DNA from: Branchipolynoe longqiensis
Taxonomy: Eukaryota; Annelida; Polychaeta; Phyllodocida; Polynoidae
NCBI GenBank assembly: GCA_030323885.1
Contig: CM059193.1
Coordinates: 76,329,040 to 76,393,039 of the forward strand
DNA length: 64,000 bases
Reading direction: 5' to 3'
The notes beneath the pieces were generated by a model that did no database searches, had not been told where the DNA came from, and worked only from the letters and a program-made list of their open reading frames with translations. A program made the translations under genes and the position numbers. Shown here piece by piece: positions 1 through 11,090 of the stretch (its first letter is position 1; each line of letters opens with the position of its first letter).

Positions 1-207
1 CAGTACCATGACGCAATATCCCACACAGTCACATTATCCTGATACTGTGCTAACCAATCCTTGACCTATCCTAGTAATGACAAGCGCAAGGTTAGGTAGT
101 GAGAAGCATCAATTTTACAAGTCATTGATTTGATGCAGTTAGGGTTCGAACCCCTGACCTTCGGGACAGAAAGTCTGTGTTTTACCGATTCGGCCACCGT
201 ATCCGGT
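1..207 (-). mobile_element. SINE-A copy, 3' part lost at window edge
   Basis: Minus-strand copy of the window's main tRNA-derived SINE (full-length example at 60990-61333). The tRNA-like head lies at about 130-207 and reads on the minus strand as a box-A-like GGTGGCCGAATCGG and a box-B GGGTTCGAACCC. The tail side is cut by the start of the window. Confidence 0.75.
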
Positions 208-250
208 GTGTCAGGATCATGTGACTAAGTGGGATATCGGGTCATAGTGT
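208..250 (+). mobile_element. SINE-A body fragment
   Basis: About 40 bp matching the middle of SINE-A (AGGATCATGTGACTAAGTGG), in the orientation opposite to the neighbouring copy. From 251 to 580 the sequence is AT-rich and I see no gene or repeat. Confidence 0.5.
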
Positions 251-582
251 AATTTTGAAATGCGATTGAATGTTGTCTATACAAGAACAACATCAAGAGC
301 CAAAAAATTTAACAAATTATAAACAAAAAATAAACACAATTAAACAAAAACTAAACAAAATATTTATAAGCAACACGTATGTGCATCAGTGTGTTGGATA
401 CATATATAATAAGTCGTTAATCTTACATCCGAATGAAGTTATAATATGTAAGCAACCCTTGCCTGATGCGCAATTCTGTTATTTTGTTGTAGTTATAGTT
501 TATTGAATGGATCATGATTACTTGTGGGTCCACCTCCATTGGGATTTATCTTGAGCGGACTAAAATAAAATACCTTTGGTTC

Positions 583-921
583 AGTTTGTTTGTTTGTTGT
601 TGTTTTACGTCCTAGCAACAAGGTTATATCAGGATGGGTACCAACTTGTGACAGTGCGCACTCATGCCAACTTTATAGTGCTGTCTCACTGGGAAACCAG
701 GCTGCCGGCACCATGACCTGGTATCCCACTCAGTCACATTATCCTGACACTGAGCACACCAGTCCTTGCCCTGTCCTAATAATGTCGAGTGCCTGGCTAG
801 GAAGTGACAAGCACCAATTTTCAAGTCATTGGTTTGACTCGACCATGGTTCGAACCCACGACCCCACGATCTACCAGCACGGGAGACGGACGCTCCAACT
901 CATTCGGCCATCCCGTCTGGT
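583..921 (-). mobile_element. SINE-A, near full length
   Basis: Starts at the TTTGTTTGTTTGTTG tail and ends at the tRNA-like head (minus-strand GGGATGGCCGAATGAGTTGG, then GGTTCGAACC near 848-858). The open frame covering it is a repeat artefact. Confidence 0.85.
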
Positions 922-1029
922 CTCTCTAACTTTGGTTCAAGTTCCTTTGTTTTGCTCCATTCGATCATTATTAAGCCAGCGGAATTTCCATCGTGGAAAA
1001 GTGGTCTTTTTTTTCTCATTCCAATGCTC

Positions 1030-1180
1030 CTTCTCCTACCCTGGTTATGTGCCTGGCGTCAGGCTAGGTAGTGACAAGTATAATATTCTGACGGGATTAG
1101 GCCGAGAATCGAACCCACGACCTGCCACACAGGAAGCAAGTGCACAAATTAGTCGGCCATTCCTTGTGCATTATACACGT
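1030..1180 (-). mobile_element. SINE-A head, diverged fragment
   Basis: Head-half of a SINE-A-like copy with an altered tRNA region. The minus-strand box B GGTTCGATTC is recognisable near 1107. From 1181 to 1700 I recognise nothing beyond unique-looking sequence. Confidence 0.5.
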
Positions 1181-1704
1181 GGAGTACGTTCTATGGAATG
1201 TTTCAGCTATTAAAAAAAAATCAAGATACAAATTTTAAAAACATTCAAGATTAACAAAAACCTAGACATCTGCTTGGAGAGTTGGTATGATCGAAGGCCC
1301 GGTGTCAATCGCAGTCAGGACCGGTGACGTATGCCACGTGAAGAGGTGTCACGTGATGACGTAGCACTTGATGGCAGTCGCAGACTGAGTTTATAGATGG
1401 CGCTACTGGTCATGGATGACAGTCGACAGGTGGCAGCACGTGTCTTAGAAATGCGCGGACTACGCTGAATAATCTGCGTGCGGCAGATGCACCGCCTATA
1501 TATTATGCCCTCTACACGACACCCGTCGCTATGCCTTATTTTGTATTTATTTAGAAGGGGGGTTGGCACATTGGATTGGAGGAAAACCATCCCTAGACTA
1601 ACTAGATTTCAGGGTGGGTGGGGGCATGGAAGTGGGTGGTGGTGGTGTTGAACATGTCCATTCATAGAGTGGCATACTGTACGTGTGTCATACTGTACGC
1701 GTTA

Positions 1705-2153
1705 AGCTAAGATTCCATATACGCGGTATGCGATATGCGAATGCGAATGCGGCAAAAAATCACAAAGCATGTAAAGGCATAGTAGTGCTTCTATACGTCC
1801 GAATGCGAATGTGAATGTGAATGCGAATGCGAATGCGAATGCGAATGCGAATGCGAAGGTGAAGGTGAATGCAGATGCAAATGCGAATGCAGCAAATGGA
1901 TCGACCCATGGACCGATCGGTGCGAATGCGAATACTGCTGCGTTTGCCATAGAAAACAATAGTAACTTTTATCTTCCTTCACAAATTTGAAGCAAAACAA
2001 ACCCCAAAATACCATCGGTATCATTTTTGGTGTGTTTGTTTGTTTAACGACCCCCCAGAACAAAAAGTAAACACCGGCTATTGGCATATATCTATGCCGC
2101 ATATGCCACATTCGCATTCGCATGTTGCATACCACGTATATGGAATCTTAGCT
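1705..2153. mobile_element. TIR element with TTA duplication (hexamer-bearing MITE)
   Basis: The termini are inverted repeats: AGCTAAGATTCCATATACG at the left and its complement at 2135-2153. The flanks are TTA (1702-1704) and TTA (2154-2156), a 3-bp target duplication of the TWA type known for PIF/Harbinger elements. Both arms contain ATGCGAATGCG motifs, and the left arm has expanded into a hexanucleotide array. There is no transposase. The superfamily call is inference from the target duplication. Confidence 0.8.
1799..1885. repeat. (GAATGC)n hexanucleotide array
   Basis: Tandem GCGAAT/GTGAAT hexamers inside the TIR element. They look like an expansion of the element's own terminal motif, which also occurs near 1736-1751 and, inverted, near 2110-2122. 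Confidence 0.85.
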
Positions 2154-2499
2154 TTAGTCAATGCACTGCGAACTAAAACATATTATGGGATGTGAATGAG
2201 CGTAGCGACAAGTAACTGCTATTTGCACAAGCCATGAAGAAGGTGTTGGGTTTTTGTCTTTTGTTTCTTGTCGTTGTTTTTTCGGGGGTGGGGTTGTTGG
2301 ATTTTTTTCAGATCAAATAATTATAGTATATTAATTTCAGTACCCTTTATCTGCAATTTACATAAATTTATCTCAGGTTGTGTTGGGGGTAAGAGATTGG
2401 TGTTCAGTGTTTGCGTTTGACAATAATTTCATAAATAAAGATTTAGGCTGGTGAGGCCATATCTTTGCATATAAGCCTAGTTCAAGGTTACAGTCCTCG

Positions 2500-2712
2500 G
2501 CCTTTGTTGGTGTTTTACGTCGTAGCAACATCGAAGGTCATATCAGGATGGGTACCGACTTGTGACTGCATGCACTCATGGCGACTTCATAGTGCTGCCC
2601 CACTGGGAAAACAGACCACCAGTACCATGACCCGATATCCCACACAGTCACATTACCCTGACACTGTGCTAGCCAGCCATTGTCCTAACCTAGTAATGCT
2701 GAACACCAGCCT
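2500..2712 (-). mobile_element. SINE-A, tail half (split copy)
   Basis: Tail and body of a minus-strand SINE-A, broken at CACCAGCCT by the 723-bp element that follows. The head resumes at 3436. The interval 2157-2494 before it shows no feature I can name. Confidence 0.8.
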
Positions 2713-3435
2713 GGGCCCGTATGCATGGAGCAGTGTTAGCGGCATGTGGTGTTATCCCTCTAACACCGGGTAGCTACCACCGGTTATCGGCGTCGTCATG
2801 CATGGGTGCTTAAACGGTGAGTGTTACTGTTAGCTAAACGTGAATGTATTTATAGATTTGGGAAATCCCTCGAATCGACAATATTAATATCGCTGCCTCT
2901 GCAGCACGAGCATTAATATTGCTTCGAATTTATGGTTAATTTGCTGAAATTTCACTTATTGCGTATGTAATTCTGTTAAATATGATAGCATTGAATAGAT
3001 TTGGGCTTAATATATTGCGGCAGCTGTGGGGATGTGTGTTTTTTTTATATGGGACAGTATGGATATCGACGTCGAAGTGGCGACGGCGATTTGTTTACTT
3101 TACATTCGTCGATTCGACAATATTAATATCACCGCTGATGTGGTGGCAGCGATAATATCGCTTCGTTTTTAGGGTTAATTTGATTAAATTTCACTTATTG
3201 CGTAATTAATTCTGTTAAATATGATAGCATTGAATAGATTTGGGCTCCATTCTGACACTAACCTAACACTAACACCGCTGTAAACCTGTTATGGGCTGGG
3301 GTTAGAATCTCCGACTTTAAGCTTGCGGTGTTAGGCCTAACACTGCTCCATGCATACCGACTTTTCGGCGCTAAACCAGAAATCCCGCCCTAACCATGGT
3401 TTGCCTCGCTAACACTGCTCCATGCATACGGGCCC
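2713..3435. mobile_element. TIR element GGGCCCGTATGCATGG, nested in a SINE
   Basis: Inverted termini of about 29 bp (GGGCCCGTATGCATGGAGCA... and its complement ending at 3435) bound a 723-bp non-coding insert in SINE-A. Inside, a block near 2870-2995 is repeated with changes near 3112-3243 (shared AATTCTGTTAAATATGATAG). A third version of this block occurs at 12475-12600. The target duplication is unclear because the symmetric CCT/AGG flanks could belong to the inverted repeat. Confidence 0.75.
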
Positions 3436-3555
3436 AGGCTAGGTAGGGATAAGTATCAATTTGATAAGTCATTGGTTTGACTCGGCTGGGATTCGAACTC
3501 CCGCCCTTCCACACAGGAAACCTGCGCTCTACTGATTCGGCCACCGCGTCCGGTG
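3436..3555 (-). mobile_element. SINE-A, head half (split copy)
   Basis: Continuation of the copy at 2500-2712. It contains the tRNA-like head with a box B near 3490 and GGCCACCGCGTCCGG at the end. Confidence 0.8.
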
Positions 3556-3629
3556 ATGTTTGTCAGTTGAAGATTTGAATTTGACGGGAAAAAAGAAAAA
3601 GAAAAAGATGACGAAATGGAGAGCGGGAA

Positions 3630-3785
3630 AGAGTTTGTTTGTCGTTATTGTACGTCCTAGTAACAGAAAGGATTGGGCACCGTTGCGCAACAGTGTATAC
3701 TTGTGGCGGCTTTATAGTGCTGCCCCCACTGGAACTTGGAAGACCGTGTCGCCGACAATACATAACACAATATCGGGTTTTGGTA
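3630..3785 (-). mobile_element. SINE-A body, diverged
   Basis: Tail TTTGTTTGTCGTTATTGTACGTCC followed by a heavily diverged SINE-A body. It ends without the tRNA head. Confidence 0.5.
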
Positions 3786-4055
3786 TGTTGCTAGGATATG
3801 AAACCCCAAATAACACAAGCCAATCCGAGCCGTAGTTGTTGCCTTCCGGTCAGTTAGCCGAGTCCGGGTCGTTGACTATTGCTAATTCCGTCCTGATATG
3901 ACCTTGGATGTTACCCGGACCTTAGGGTATCCTGGAACTTAGGGTAACGGCAGACGACATTTGGCCTCAACAAAATATCATGTAATGGCAATAATACTAA
4001 TATCCACTCAAAACTGGGATAGCTGATTATCTTTTTCTCTCACGGTTGTAGCTAA

Positions 4056-4240
4056 GACCCCAGTCACACTACAGCTTGCGCCCACTTAGCGACCACCTTA
4101 GACCAAAGAACCGACACTGACCTGTGACATCCTTGCTACCAAAAACAATGGTTGTCGATGTCTGGGCATCACTGGTGAGTGTGGGTTCTTTGGTCTCAGG
4201 TGCTCGCAAAGTGGGCGCTAGCTGTAGTGTGAATGGGGTA
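4056..4240. mobile_element. 185-bp palindromic MITE, TAA duplication
   Basis: Nearly the whole element is an inverted repeat: GACCCCAGTCACACTACAGC at the left and the complement of TACCCCATTCACACTACAGC at the right, with matching arms of about 70 bp. The flanks are TAA at 4053-4055 and 4241-4243. The CCCAGTCACAC terminus is shared with the elements at 4362 and 12322. Confidence 0.8.
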
Positions 4241-4361
4241 TAAAGGAAAGTCTGCTGTCTTTTTAATCCACTTACACTATAGTTATACTTATAGTAGGTA
4301 CCGGCAGTTATAAGTTATAGTGACAGTTGGCGACATTTGGTGTCACCAATGCATTGTGTAA

Positions 4362-4570
4362 AGCCCCAGTCACACTACGGCTTGCGACCGCTTGCGACCA
4401 CTTTGGACAAAAGAACTCAATCACCGGAAACTTTCTTGCAACCAAAGCAATAGTCACGGACCTCTAGGTGACCATTTTGGTGGCAAGGAGGTTTTTAGTG
4501 CAGGAGCTGCACAGTTTTTTGCGACCATTTTGGTTGCAAGGAGTTCAGCGACCACTGAGGACCAAAAAGG
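4362..4570. mobile_element. Left half of a related TIR element
   Basis: Begins TAA + AGCCCCAGTCACACTACGGC like the 4056 element and carries repeated GCGACCAC-TTTGG syllables. No right terminus follows. At about 4571 it passes into a dispersed repeat. Confidence 0.6.
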
Positions 4571-4815
4571 TTTGGGTAAAATGCATGGTGTTTTCACGTA
4601 TAAATATTCACATTTTCATTATAGCAAAGAAAAATCATACAAGCACATTTCTGATACATTTTGTGAGATAAATCAAATATACGTAGCATTGTTAACCCAG
4701 ACAGACAACCATAATTATTTGACTTGCTACTAAAAAGAAAAAGAAAAAAGACTGAATTAATTATCACCATCGTAACGTGGAAACCAAATGTGTGGTGCCC
4801 AGTTTCAGAGAATGA
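4571..4815. repeat. Dispersed repeat, second copy at 11355-11586
   Basis: Shares AGGTTTGGG-TAAA-TGCATGGTGT at the start and GTAACGTGGA-ACCAAAT...CCCAGTTT-AGAGAA-ACCC at the end with 11355-11586. Identity unknown. The interval up to 4906 has nothing else recognisable. Confidence 0.55.
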
Positions 4816-4906
4816 CCCAAATACATCAAAGCAAATAAAAACCTGTAACTGTTTCATGTGTGGCATCTCCAATGTGGACTGTGTGCTTATTGGACGTCCT
4901 ATACTT

Positions 4907-5382
4907 AAAGGTAGGGTGCTATCCACCCTAGTATACAGAGCCGAGGCCTGGACAGTGTACAGATGACAGGTGAAAAAGCTGCATGCCTTCATGATGCGAC
5001 ATCTGCGTTCAATCCTGAGGCTAACCTGGAAGGACAAAGTGACAAATAAGGAAATACTTGAATGGACTGGGCTGCCCTCTATGGAAGATCTTCTTATCAA
5101 AAAGAATCTCCGGTGGATTGGACACCTCATGAGGATGTCATCAGACAGGCTACCAAAGGAGATCCTCTATTCTCAACTGTCTTCTGGCTACAGAAAGAGA
5201 GCGCGCCCTCGTCTCCGGTTCAAGGATACCATCAAGAGAAACGTGAAGCTGAGAGACATTAAGACCGACTCATGGACGCAACTCTCACAGCAGAGAGCTA
5301 AATGGAGAACGGCAGTCAAGTAATGAAAGCAGTCTTTGTCGCATCGCGACCGACAGCATGATGATGATGATGATGATTATGA
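4907..5382 (+). pseudogene. 5'-truncated non-LTR retrotransposon (LINE), ORF2 C-terminal tail
   Basis: One frame (about 4910-5323) with a single stop at 4964-4966. It reads the familiar C-terminal tail of LINE endonuclease/reverse-transcriptase proteins: an AEAW segment, LHAFMMRHLRSIL, WTGLPSMEDLL, LRWIGHLMRM and a basic RKRARPRLRFKD stretch. The catalytic RT and endonuclease are absent, as expected for abortive 5'-truncated insertion. After the stop codon there is an (ATG)n run at 5358-5377, probably the 3' tail. RTE/L2-like clade is a guess. Non-functional. Confidence 0.75.
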
Positions 5383-5389
5383 TACTTAA

Positions 5390-5714
5390 AGCTGCATAGT
5401 CCGATAGCTTGGAGTTTCTGACATTTTCTGAGATAAATACATTAGGTTGATCGTTATTAATATTATGCACCTTACTTTAGCTTGAAGTCACTTTTATTTT
5501 AAATGGCTAACTTTTGAGGTATTGGAAGTGCAGCCATGCAAAATTAATTTTGGCAAGCATGCCAAAACTCTGACACCATAGCATTCTGCAGTAACAGGTT
5601 CTATTCAAGTTCCTAAGTATTTGTGTGGCGACAAATGTTTAATAAGTGTGCCAGTATCTGAGTTAGAGATGTAAAATCAAATTTAGATAATAGTCTTGGT
5701 TTTGAAAATTTGAA
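5390..5714. mobile_element. TTAA MITE copy, right end lost
   Basis: Preceded by TTAA at 5386-5389, then AGCTGCATAGTCCGAT. The body matches the 347-bp family copies at 6816, 9208 and 47604. The copy stops before the right inverted repeat. Confidence 0.7.
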
Positions 5715-5734
5715 TCTAGAAGATGGTTCTCGTC

Positions 5735-6060
5735 TCCTCCTCCACCACACACACCCATACGCACATGTACACACACACATGCACACACGCACACACACAT
5801 ACACACACGCACACATGCATGCACACACGCATGCACACACGCATACACACACATGCACACACATGCACGCATGCACACACATATGCCCATGCACACATAT
5901 GCACTTGCATGCACACATGCAAACACATGCACATGCACACACACATGCACATGCACACAGACACAGACAGATGCACACACGCACAAATGCATATGCACAT
6001 GCACACAAGCGCACGCACACGTGCACACATTCACATGCACAGACATGCACATGTTGTTCT
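5735..6060. repeat. (CA)n-rich microsatellite with CATG variants
   Basis: Long ACACACGCATGCACAC-type array. All six frames are open through parts of it (His/Thr-rich one way, Cys/Val-rich the other), which is a property of the repeat and not coding sequence. The interval 6061-6335 holds nothing else beyond a poly-A run. Confidence 0.95.
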
Positions 6061-6339
6061 GGCACAGTGTGTACACTCCAACTCAGGATGCAATGAGTTG
6101 GTATACAGACCTCTGCACTTCAAAACACCAGAGTGAATGCCCGGGTGCAAGAGAACATTGTTTATATAAACCATATTCAAAGCACTGTGTTATTAGTGAA
6201 ATAACTAATATCAGTTTTCGTGTACTAGGTCAATTTCTGTGTTATCAATATAGCTCCTCTTTTTTTTAATTAAAAAAAAAAAAAATCTTTGTTCTGCAGA
6301 ATAATACATTTGTCAATGCCTACCCAGCGAGAATTGTAG

Positions 6340-6795
6340 TGTTGCACCGACGCTGGAATCCGTCGGAAGCATCGGAGATCGGAAGTCTGACGTCGGTTAG
6401 ATGTTGCAAAATGATCGGATGTCCAACATCGGAAATCTGACATTGGCCAGATGCTGCAAAATGATCCGAAATCCGAAATTGGACAAATCTTATAATGGCC
6501 ATATGTTGAAAAACGAATGGAAATCCGACATTGTAAATCTGACATAATGTAAATGTTGCAAAATGATCGAAAATCGGATATCGGCCAGAGGCAACAAAGG
6601 GAACGGAACTCTGAAATCGGAAATCTAACATCGTGTAGTTGTGGCAAATTAATCGGACTTCCTACATCGGAAATATGACATTGGGTAATTGTGGCAAAAT
6701 CTGACATCGGGTAAATGTGGCAAAATAATCGGAATTCCGATATCAGAAATCTGACATCGGGGAAATGTGGCAAAATGATCGGAAAATGATCACTT
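6340..6795. repeat. Degenerate minisatellite, units of about 50 bp
   Basis: Tandem units of the form GATCGGAA-TC-GACATCGG-AAATGTTGCAAAAT, repeated about nine times with substitutions and deletions. Confidence 0.8.
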
Positions 6796-6815
6796 TAATG
6801 ATGAATATGAATTAA

Positions 6816-7162
6816 AGCTGCATAGTCTGATGAAGCATCAAATTTTCAAAACCAAAATAATTATATAGATTTGACTCCCCATGTCTAACTTAGATATTAA
6901 TGCACATATTAAGCATTTATTGCCACATAGAAGGGAACACTGAGACAGTTTGATAGAACCTGTTACTGTTGAAGCCTATGGTGTCAGAGTTTTGGCGTGC
7001 TTGCCAAAACTAAGTTTACATGTTTGAATTTCAAATATCTCAAAACTTATCCATTTAAAATCAAAGTTACTTTAAACTGAAATTAGGTAGATTATAATGA
7101 TCAATTTAATATATTTATCTCAGAAAAACTACCAAAACGCAAAACCATTGGACGATGCAACT
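6816..7162. mobile_element. TTAA MITE, complete 347-bp copy
   Basis: Flanked by TTAA at 6812-6815 and 7163-7166. The termini are AGCTGCATAGTC and complement-related GATGCAACT. Non-coding. A 4-bp TTAA duplication is characteristic of piggyBac and Kolobok superfamilies. The termini do not begin with the usual piggyBac CCC, so the superfamily is open. Confidence 0.8.
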
Positions 7163-7246
7163 TTAAAGAATGGGAATGTGATGATGGATGAAAGATGTCG
7201 ATTGGTGTGTTTTGATTGGTGCTGCTGCTGTGGGATGTCATTGTAA

Positions 7247-7519
7247 TGCCTGGTACACACCTACCGTATAGGATTCGCGCACTAAAACTCGCGACTCGAC
7301 CCAACCCGCTTAAAACTGAAAATGGGCCGATTCATTTCGAATTGCGAATCGCAATCGTAATCGGCCCATTTTAGCTCTAAAACTGAGGTTTTATGCGCGA
7401 ATCGCAATCGCTAGGCGTGCGCGGGGAGCGCACAGCGTGCGATTTGTGTGTGCGAAACGGGCAGTTTTAGATCGTATACGGTAGGTGGGTGCGCACAAAC
7501 GGTAGGTGTGTACCAGGCA
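7247..7519. mobile_element. 273-bp TIR element, TAA duplication
   Basis: Inverted termini TGCCTGGTACACACCTACCG / CGGTAGGTGTGTACCAGGCA, flanked by TAA at 7244-7246 and 7520-7522. The interior repeats the syllable GCGAATCGCAATCG and its complement, and has AATGGGCCGATT facing AATCGGCCCATT. Confidence 0.85.
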
Positions 7520-8009
7520 TAAGTAGTCAGCCACATGACGGGTTGGCCTGGTGTAAGTACATTATAGTTAGATTCTGGTATCTGGGGAAGCATGCATCAA
7601 GTCACATGAATTTCTGTACCTTTGTTTGAATTTATGTACTTTTGATTAAATACAAGTAAATATCATGGTATACAGATGCTAAAATATTAGCCTATAATCC
7701 CTTGGAATAGCCTTCAAATACCCCATTAAAAAGATTTCTGGGGGGACGGGCATGCCCCTGGGCCTGGAACACCCAACAAGCCTGTGGCTTCGGCAACTTG
7801 GGTTGCAAACCCGCAACGCAAAACCTCAATGATTCTCAGTATCTCCAGGTTGGCAACACTGAGGAAGAGCTGAGTGAAAGAAGGGAAATTGGGAGGAGAG
7901 GAAGGGGGATGGAAGGAGTAATTATTAATGTGTGTTATAGGAAAGAAAACAGGGGGAAAGGGGATGAGAAAGCGAAAGAGAAAGCTAGAGATAAGGAGGA
8001 GATAATGAA

Positions 8010-9005
8010 GGTAGGAAAGCTATTGTTGGTACATGTTAGAGGAAAGAGAAAGAGATCAAGATGGGTGGAGGGAGGAAGGGGAGGAGAAAGGGGAAAAGGT
8101 TGGGAAAGTTATTGGCATGCATGTTAAGGAAGGACAAAAGAAGGAGGCAGCGAAGTGTGGAGTGAGGGGGGAGGGGGAGGGAGAGGGATGGAGGGTCGGA
8201 AGGCGAGGAAGTTAATACATGTTAAAGGAATGAGAAGGGAAGGAGAAGGAGATGGATGGAGAAAGATAGGAACTGTGAAAGAATGGAGAAAGGAAATAGG
8301 CCGGGGAAGAGAGGAGAGGTTGGGAGCGGAGTCGAGTTGGGCAAGGGGGGGGGGGGGGGACGTTATTGTTGGTGCATTTTAAGGGAATGAGAGGGGAAGG
8401 AGGAAGACGTGGACAGAGAGAGAGAGAGAGCAGATGAGTTGGAAGGAGGGAAAGAGGGTGGGGAAGTTATTGTTGGTGCATTTTAAGGGAAGGGGGAACA
8501 GGTGGACAGGGAGAGAGGACGAGTTTGGAGAGGGGAGGAGGGAGGGTGGAGGAGTTATTGTTGGTGCATTTTTAAGGGAAAGAGAAGAGAAGAGGAAGAG
8601 GTGGACAGACAGAGAGAGAGAGAGAGAGAGAGAGAGGACGAGTTGGAAGGAGTGGAGGAGGGAGGGTGGAGAAGTTATTGCTGGTGCATTTTAAGGGATG
8701 AAAGAGAAGGAGGAAGAGGTGGAAGAGGAGAGAGAGAGAGAGGACGAGTTGGGGGAGGGAAGGAGGGAGGGTGGAGAAGTTATTGCTGGTGCATTTTAAG
8801 GGAATGAGAAGAGAAGGAGGAAGAGGTGGACAGAGAGAGAGAGAGGACGAGTTGGGGGAGGGAAGGAGGGAGGGTGGGGAAGTTATTGTTGGTGCATTTT
8901 AAGGGAATGAGAAGAGAAGGAGGAAGAGGTGGACAGAGAGAGAGAGAGGACGAGTTGGGGGAGGGAAGGAGGGAGGGTGGGAAAGTTATTGTTGGTGCGT
9001 GCTGC
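8010..9005. repeat. Purine-rich minisatellite, units of about 105 bp
   Basis: Units are recognised by GTTATTGTTGGTGCATTTTAAGG at about 8362, 8465, 8551, 8673, 8779, 8881 and 8986, with older degenerate units from about 8020. Between them lie GAGA, GGAGGAAGAGGTGGACAG and GGGAGGGAAGGAGGGAGGG stretches. The open frames are artefacts of the composition. Confidence 0.9.
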
Positions 9006-9207
9006 TGTCTGTGTGGAGATGAGTGATGTGTACGAGGACCCTGGCAGACGCCTGTGTCCGTGTTATTCTTGCATACGGGCACCTCAGGGATCAAATCAAC
9101 ACCACACGGTCAAACACCACATGTTGGTGTGTCAATAATGTGTAGGGCAGGGAGTGGGGAAGTGCGGGAACTATACACATTTGTATGCAAAATATGCATT
9201 TGGTTAA

Positions 9208-9554
9208 AGTTGCATAGTCCGATGGTTTTGAATTTCGGTATTTTTTCTGAGATAAATATATTAGATCGATCACTTGTATCTACTTTACATTAGTTCAAAG
9301 TTACTTTTATTATAAATGGTAAACTTTTGAGATATTTTGAGTGTAAACATGGAAAATTAGTTCTGGCAAGCTGGCCAAAACTCTGACACCATAGACTTCT
9401 ACAGTAACAGGTTCTGTTAAATGGACTCCGTATTGCCTTCTACACAGAAACAAATGCTTAATAAGTGCATCAATATCTAAGTTAGATATGTAAAATCAAA
9501 CCTAGATAATTGGTTTGGTTTTGAAAATTTGATATTTCATCGGACTATGCAGCT
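9208..9554. mobile_element. TTAA MITE, complete 347-bp copy
   Basis: TTAA at 9204-9207 and 9555-9558. Same length as the copies at 6816 and 47604, orientation inverted relative to 6816. Termini AGTTGCATAGTCCGATGG and CATCGGACTATGCAGCT. Confidence 0.85.
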
Positions 9555-9774
9555 TTAATTATAGTTCTCATAATTTTCCCAAATTTATGTACATAAATGC
9601 CTATGTGTAGATATTTGTCTAATTCGCGCGCATAAAGCGATGTACATTGTATGTTTTATGTATTATTCAGATCTAAAAAAAAAACTACTTTGCATTGAAA
9701 TATAGATGCTCCTGCATTTCGAAAATATTTACGCAATGGCTTAATCAGCGCATAGCTGTTTTTATGTAGGAGCT

Positions 9775-10112
9775 GGAACTGCAGAATCCGATGAAACCAT
9801 CATTTACCAAGATTTGATCCGACATATTTAACTTAGATACTGGTGTATTCATTAACCATTTATTGCTACTCAGAAGGTGATATAATGCTAACCCAATTAA
9901 TTAGTGCATGGTAATGGTGTTCATTTAATTATGACATGCTCTCAAAATGGGTTTTTTCATGTTTTCACTTCAAATGTCTACAAACTTAGCCATTTCAAGT
10001 AAAAGTTACTTCCAATTAAAGTAAAATATATCATAGAAAACAAGGTAATATCTATTTCTAAAAAGAATGTGGCAGAGAATTAAAATCAGGTGACGATGAA
10101 ACTGCAATGCTA
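9775..10112. mobile_element. Old diverged TTAA-MITE copy
   Basis: Recognisable order of the family's internal motifs (CAGAATCCGATGAAACC, GATACTGGTGTATTCATTAA, TTCAAATGTCTACAAACTTAG) with many substitutions and no clean termini. The preceding 9559-9774 is AT-rich with no feature. Confidence 0.5.
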
Positions 10113-10113
10113 A

Positions 10114-10362
10114 TTTAGTGGTCTGCACTGACCTCTCAGGCAAGGAGCCGCATAGACAGGTAGGCGTGGGTAGTGTGTTGATATCAGGGAGCCTAGGTGG
10201 TGTAATGGTTAGCACACTGGCCCGGAATGCAAAGAGATGTGGGTTCGAGTCCCATTCTAGGCGCAATATTTCCCATTTTCATCACCCCCATGACACTGGT
10301 GCCATGACCAGGATCCTATACAAGCTACGCGCTGTATAGTTGTAGAACCTACCCTGTGTAAT
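10114..10362 (+). mobile_element. SINE-B (tRNA-derived), full copy
   Basis: The tRNA-like core at about 10192-10263 has a box A GGTGTAATGGTTAGCACACTGG, a box B GGTTCGAGTCC and near-pairing GCCTAG...CTAGGC ends. It is preceded by a leader GTCTGCACTGACCTC and followed by a unique tail ending GAACCTACCCTGTGTAA. The anticodon arm does not pair convincingly and the same unit recurs at 10430, 11703 and 12184, so this is a SINE and not a tRNA gene. Confidence 0.8.
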
Positions 10363-10429
10363 GTGTAAGTGCATTGCCTGTATGTATGTAATTATAAGCA
10401 TTACAAGACTTGCAATTCCAGGGGGACGA

Positions 10430-10614
10430 GTGTAGTGGTCTGCACTGACCTCTTAGGCAAGGAGCCACATAGACAGGTAGGCGTGGGTAGCGTGTTGATA
10501 TCAGGGAGCCTAGGTGGTGTAATGGTTAGGAGACTGGCCCGGAATGCAAAGAGATGTGGGTTCGAGTCCCGCTCTAGGCGCAATATTTCCCATTTTCATC
10601 ACGCCCATGACACT
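10430..10614 (+). mobile_element. SINE-B, second copy without tail
   Basis: Nearly identical to 10114-10290 over leader and tRNA core. It stops at CGCCCATGACAC. The closeness of the two copies suggests local duplication or recent activity. Confidence 0.8.
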
Positions 10615-10879
10615 AATTTAGAAAATGAGGCACTTTAAAATCCTATGGCCAAAATATAACAAAAATGTAATTTCTTTTATAAGCGTTGCCTGGTCACTGA
10701 ATGTTTATGCGTTTAAGATATAATTCCCAATAGACCTTTTTCTATGCAATAACGTCTCGTCGGTGGTAATATTCTGATGGACATTGACATTCGAATGTAC
10801 ATTGTGTTTTCAAATGTTAAAGCATAATAGCCTTACACTGTATGTGACGTAGCCAAAGAAGTGTGTATATCAATGCACA

Positions 10880-10889
10880 TATATATATA

Positions 10890-10926
<37 letters not shown>
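10880..10926. repeat. (TA)n microsatellite
   Basis: Uninterrupted TA run. Confidence 0.95.
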
Positions 10927-10929
<3 letters not shown>

Positions 10930-11090
10930 CATGTCATTCTCTGAAACGTGGCATTAAAGTGTGACATGGAAACCAAAAGTGAAAACCTTCCAAATAATAG
11001 CCAATAACATTCCAAATAATAGCAGAAGGCATGTTTCTTTGAAGGTTTGCATGTTGTGCATATGTCAGAGTTGAACAAGAAAATTCACTA
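10927..11090. repeat. Dispersed repeat, second copy at 58612-58780
   Basis: Shares TTCTCTGAAAC, GTGACATGGAAACC-AAAGTGAAAA, CCAAATAATAGC (twice) and TATGTCAGAGTTGAA with 58612-58780, in the same order. Identity unknown. From 11091 to 11350 there is only AT-rich sequence. Confidence 0.6.

Noticed and set aside
2713..3435. Firm assignment of a target-site duplication
   Set aside because: The CCT/AGG flanks are symmetric and may be part of the inverted repeat, so the duplication cannot be read without an empty site.
5613..6269. Cys/Val- and His/Thr-rich open frames that look like toxin or metal-binding proteins
   Set aside because: Translation of a CA/CATG microsatellite in all frames; same for 25968-27163 and 45682-46354.
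7798..9094. Lys/Glu/Arg-rich open frames
   Set aside because: Products of the purine-rich 105-bp minisatellite.
10192..10263. Functional tRNA gene
   Set aside because: Box A and B present but the anticodon arm does not pair, and the unit repeats as part of a longer SINE. The same holds for the SINE-A heads.
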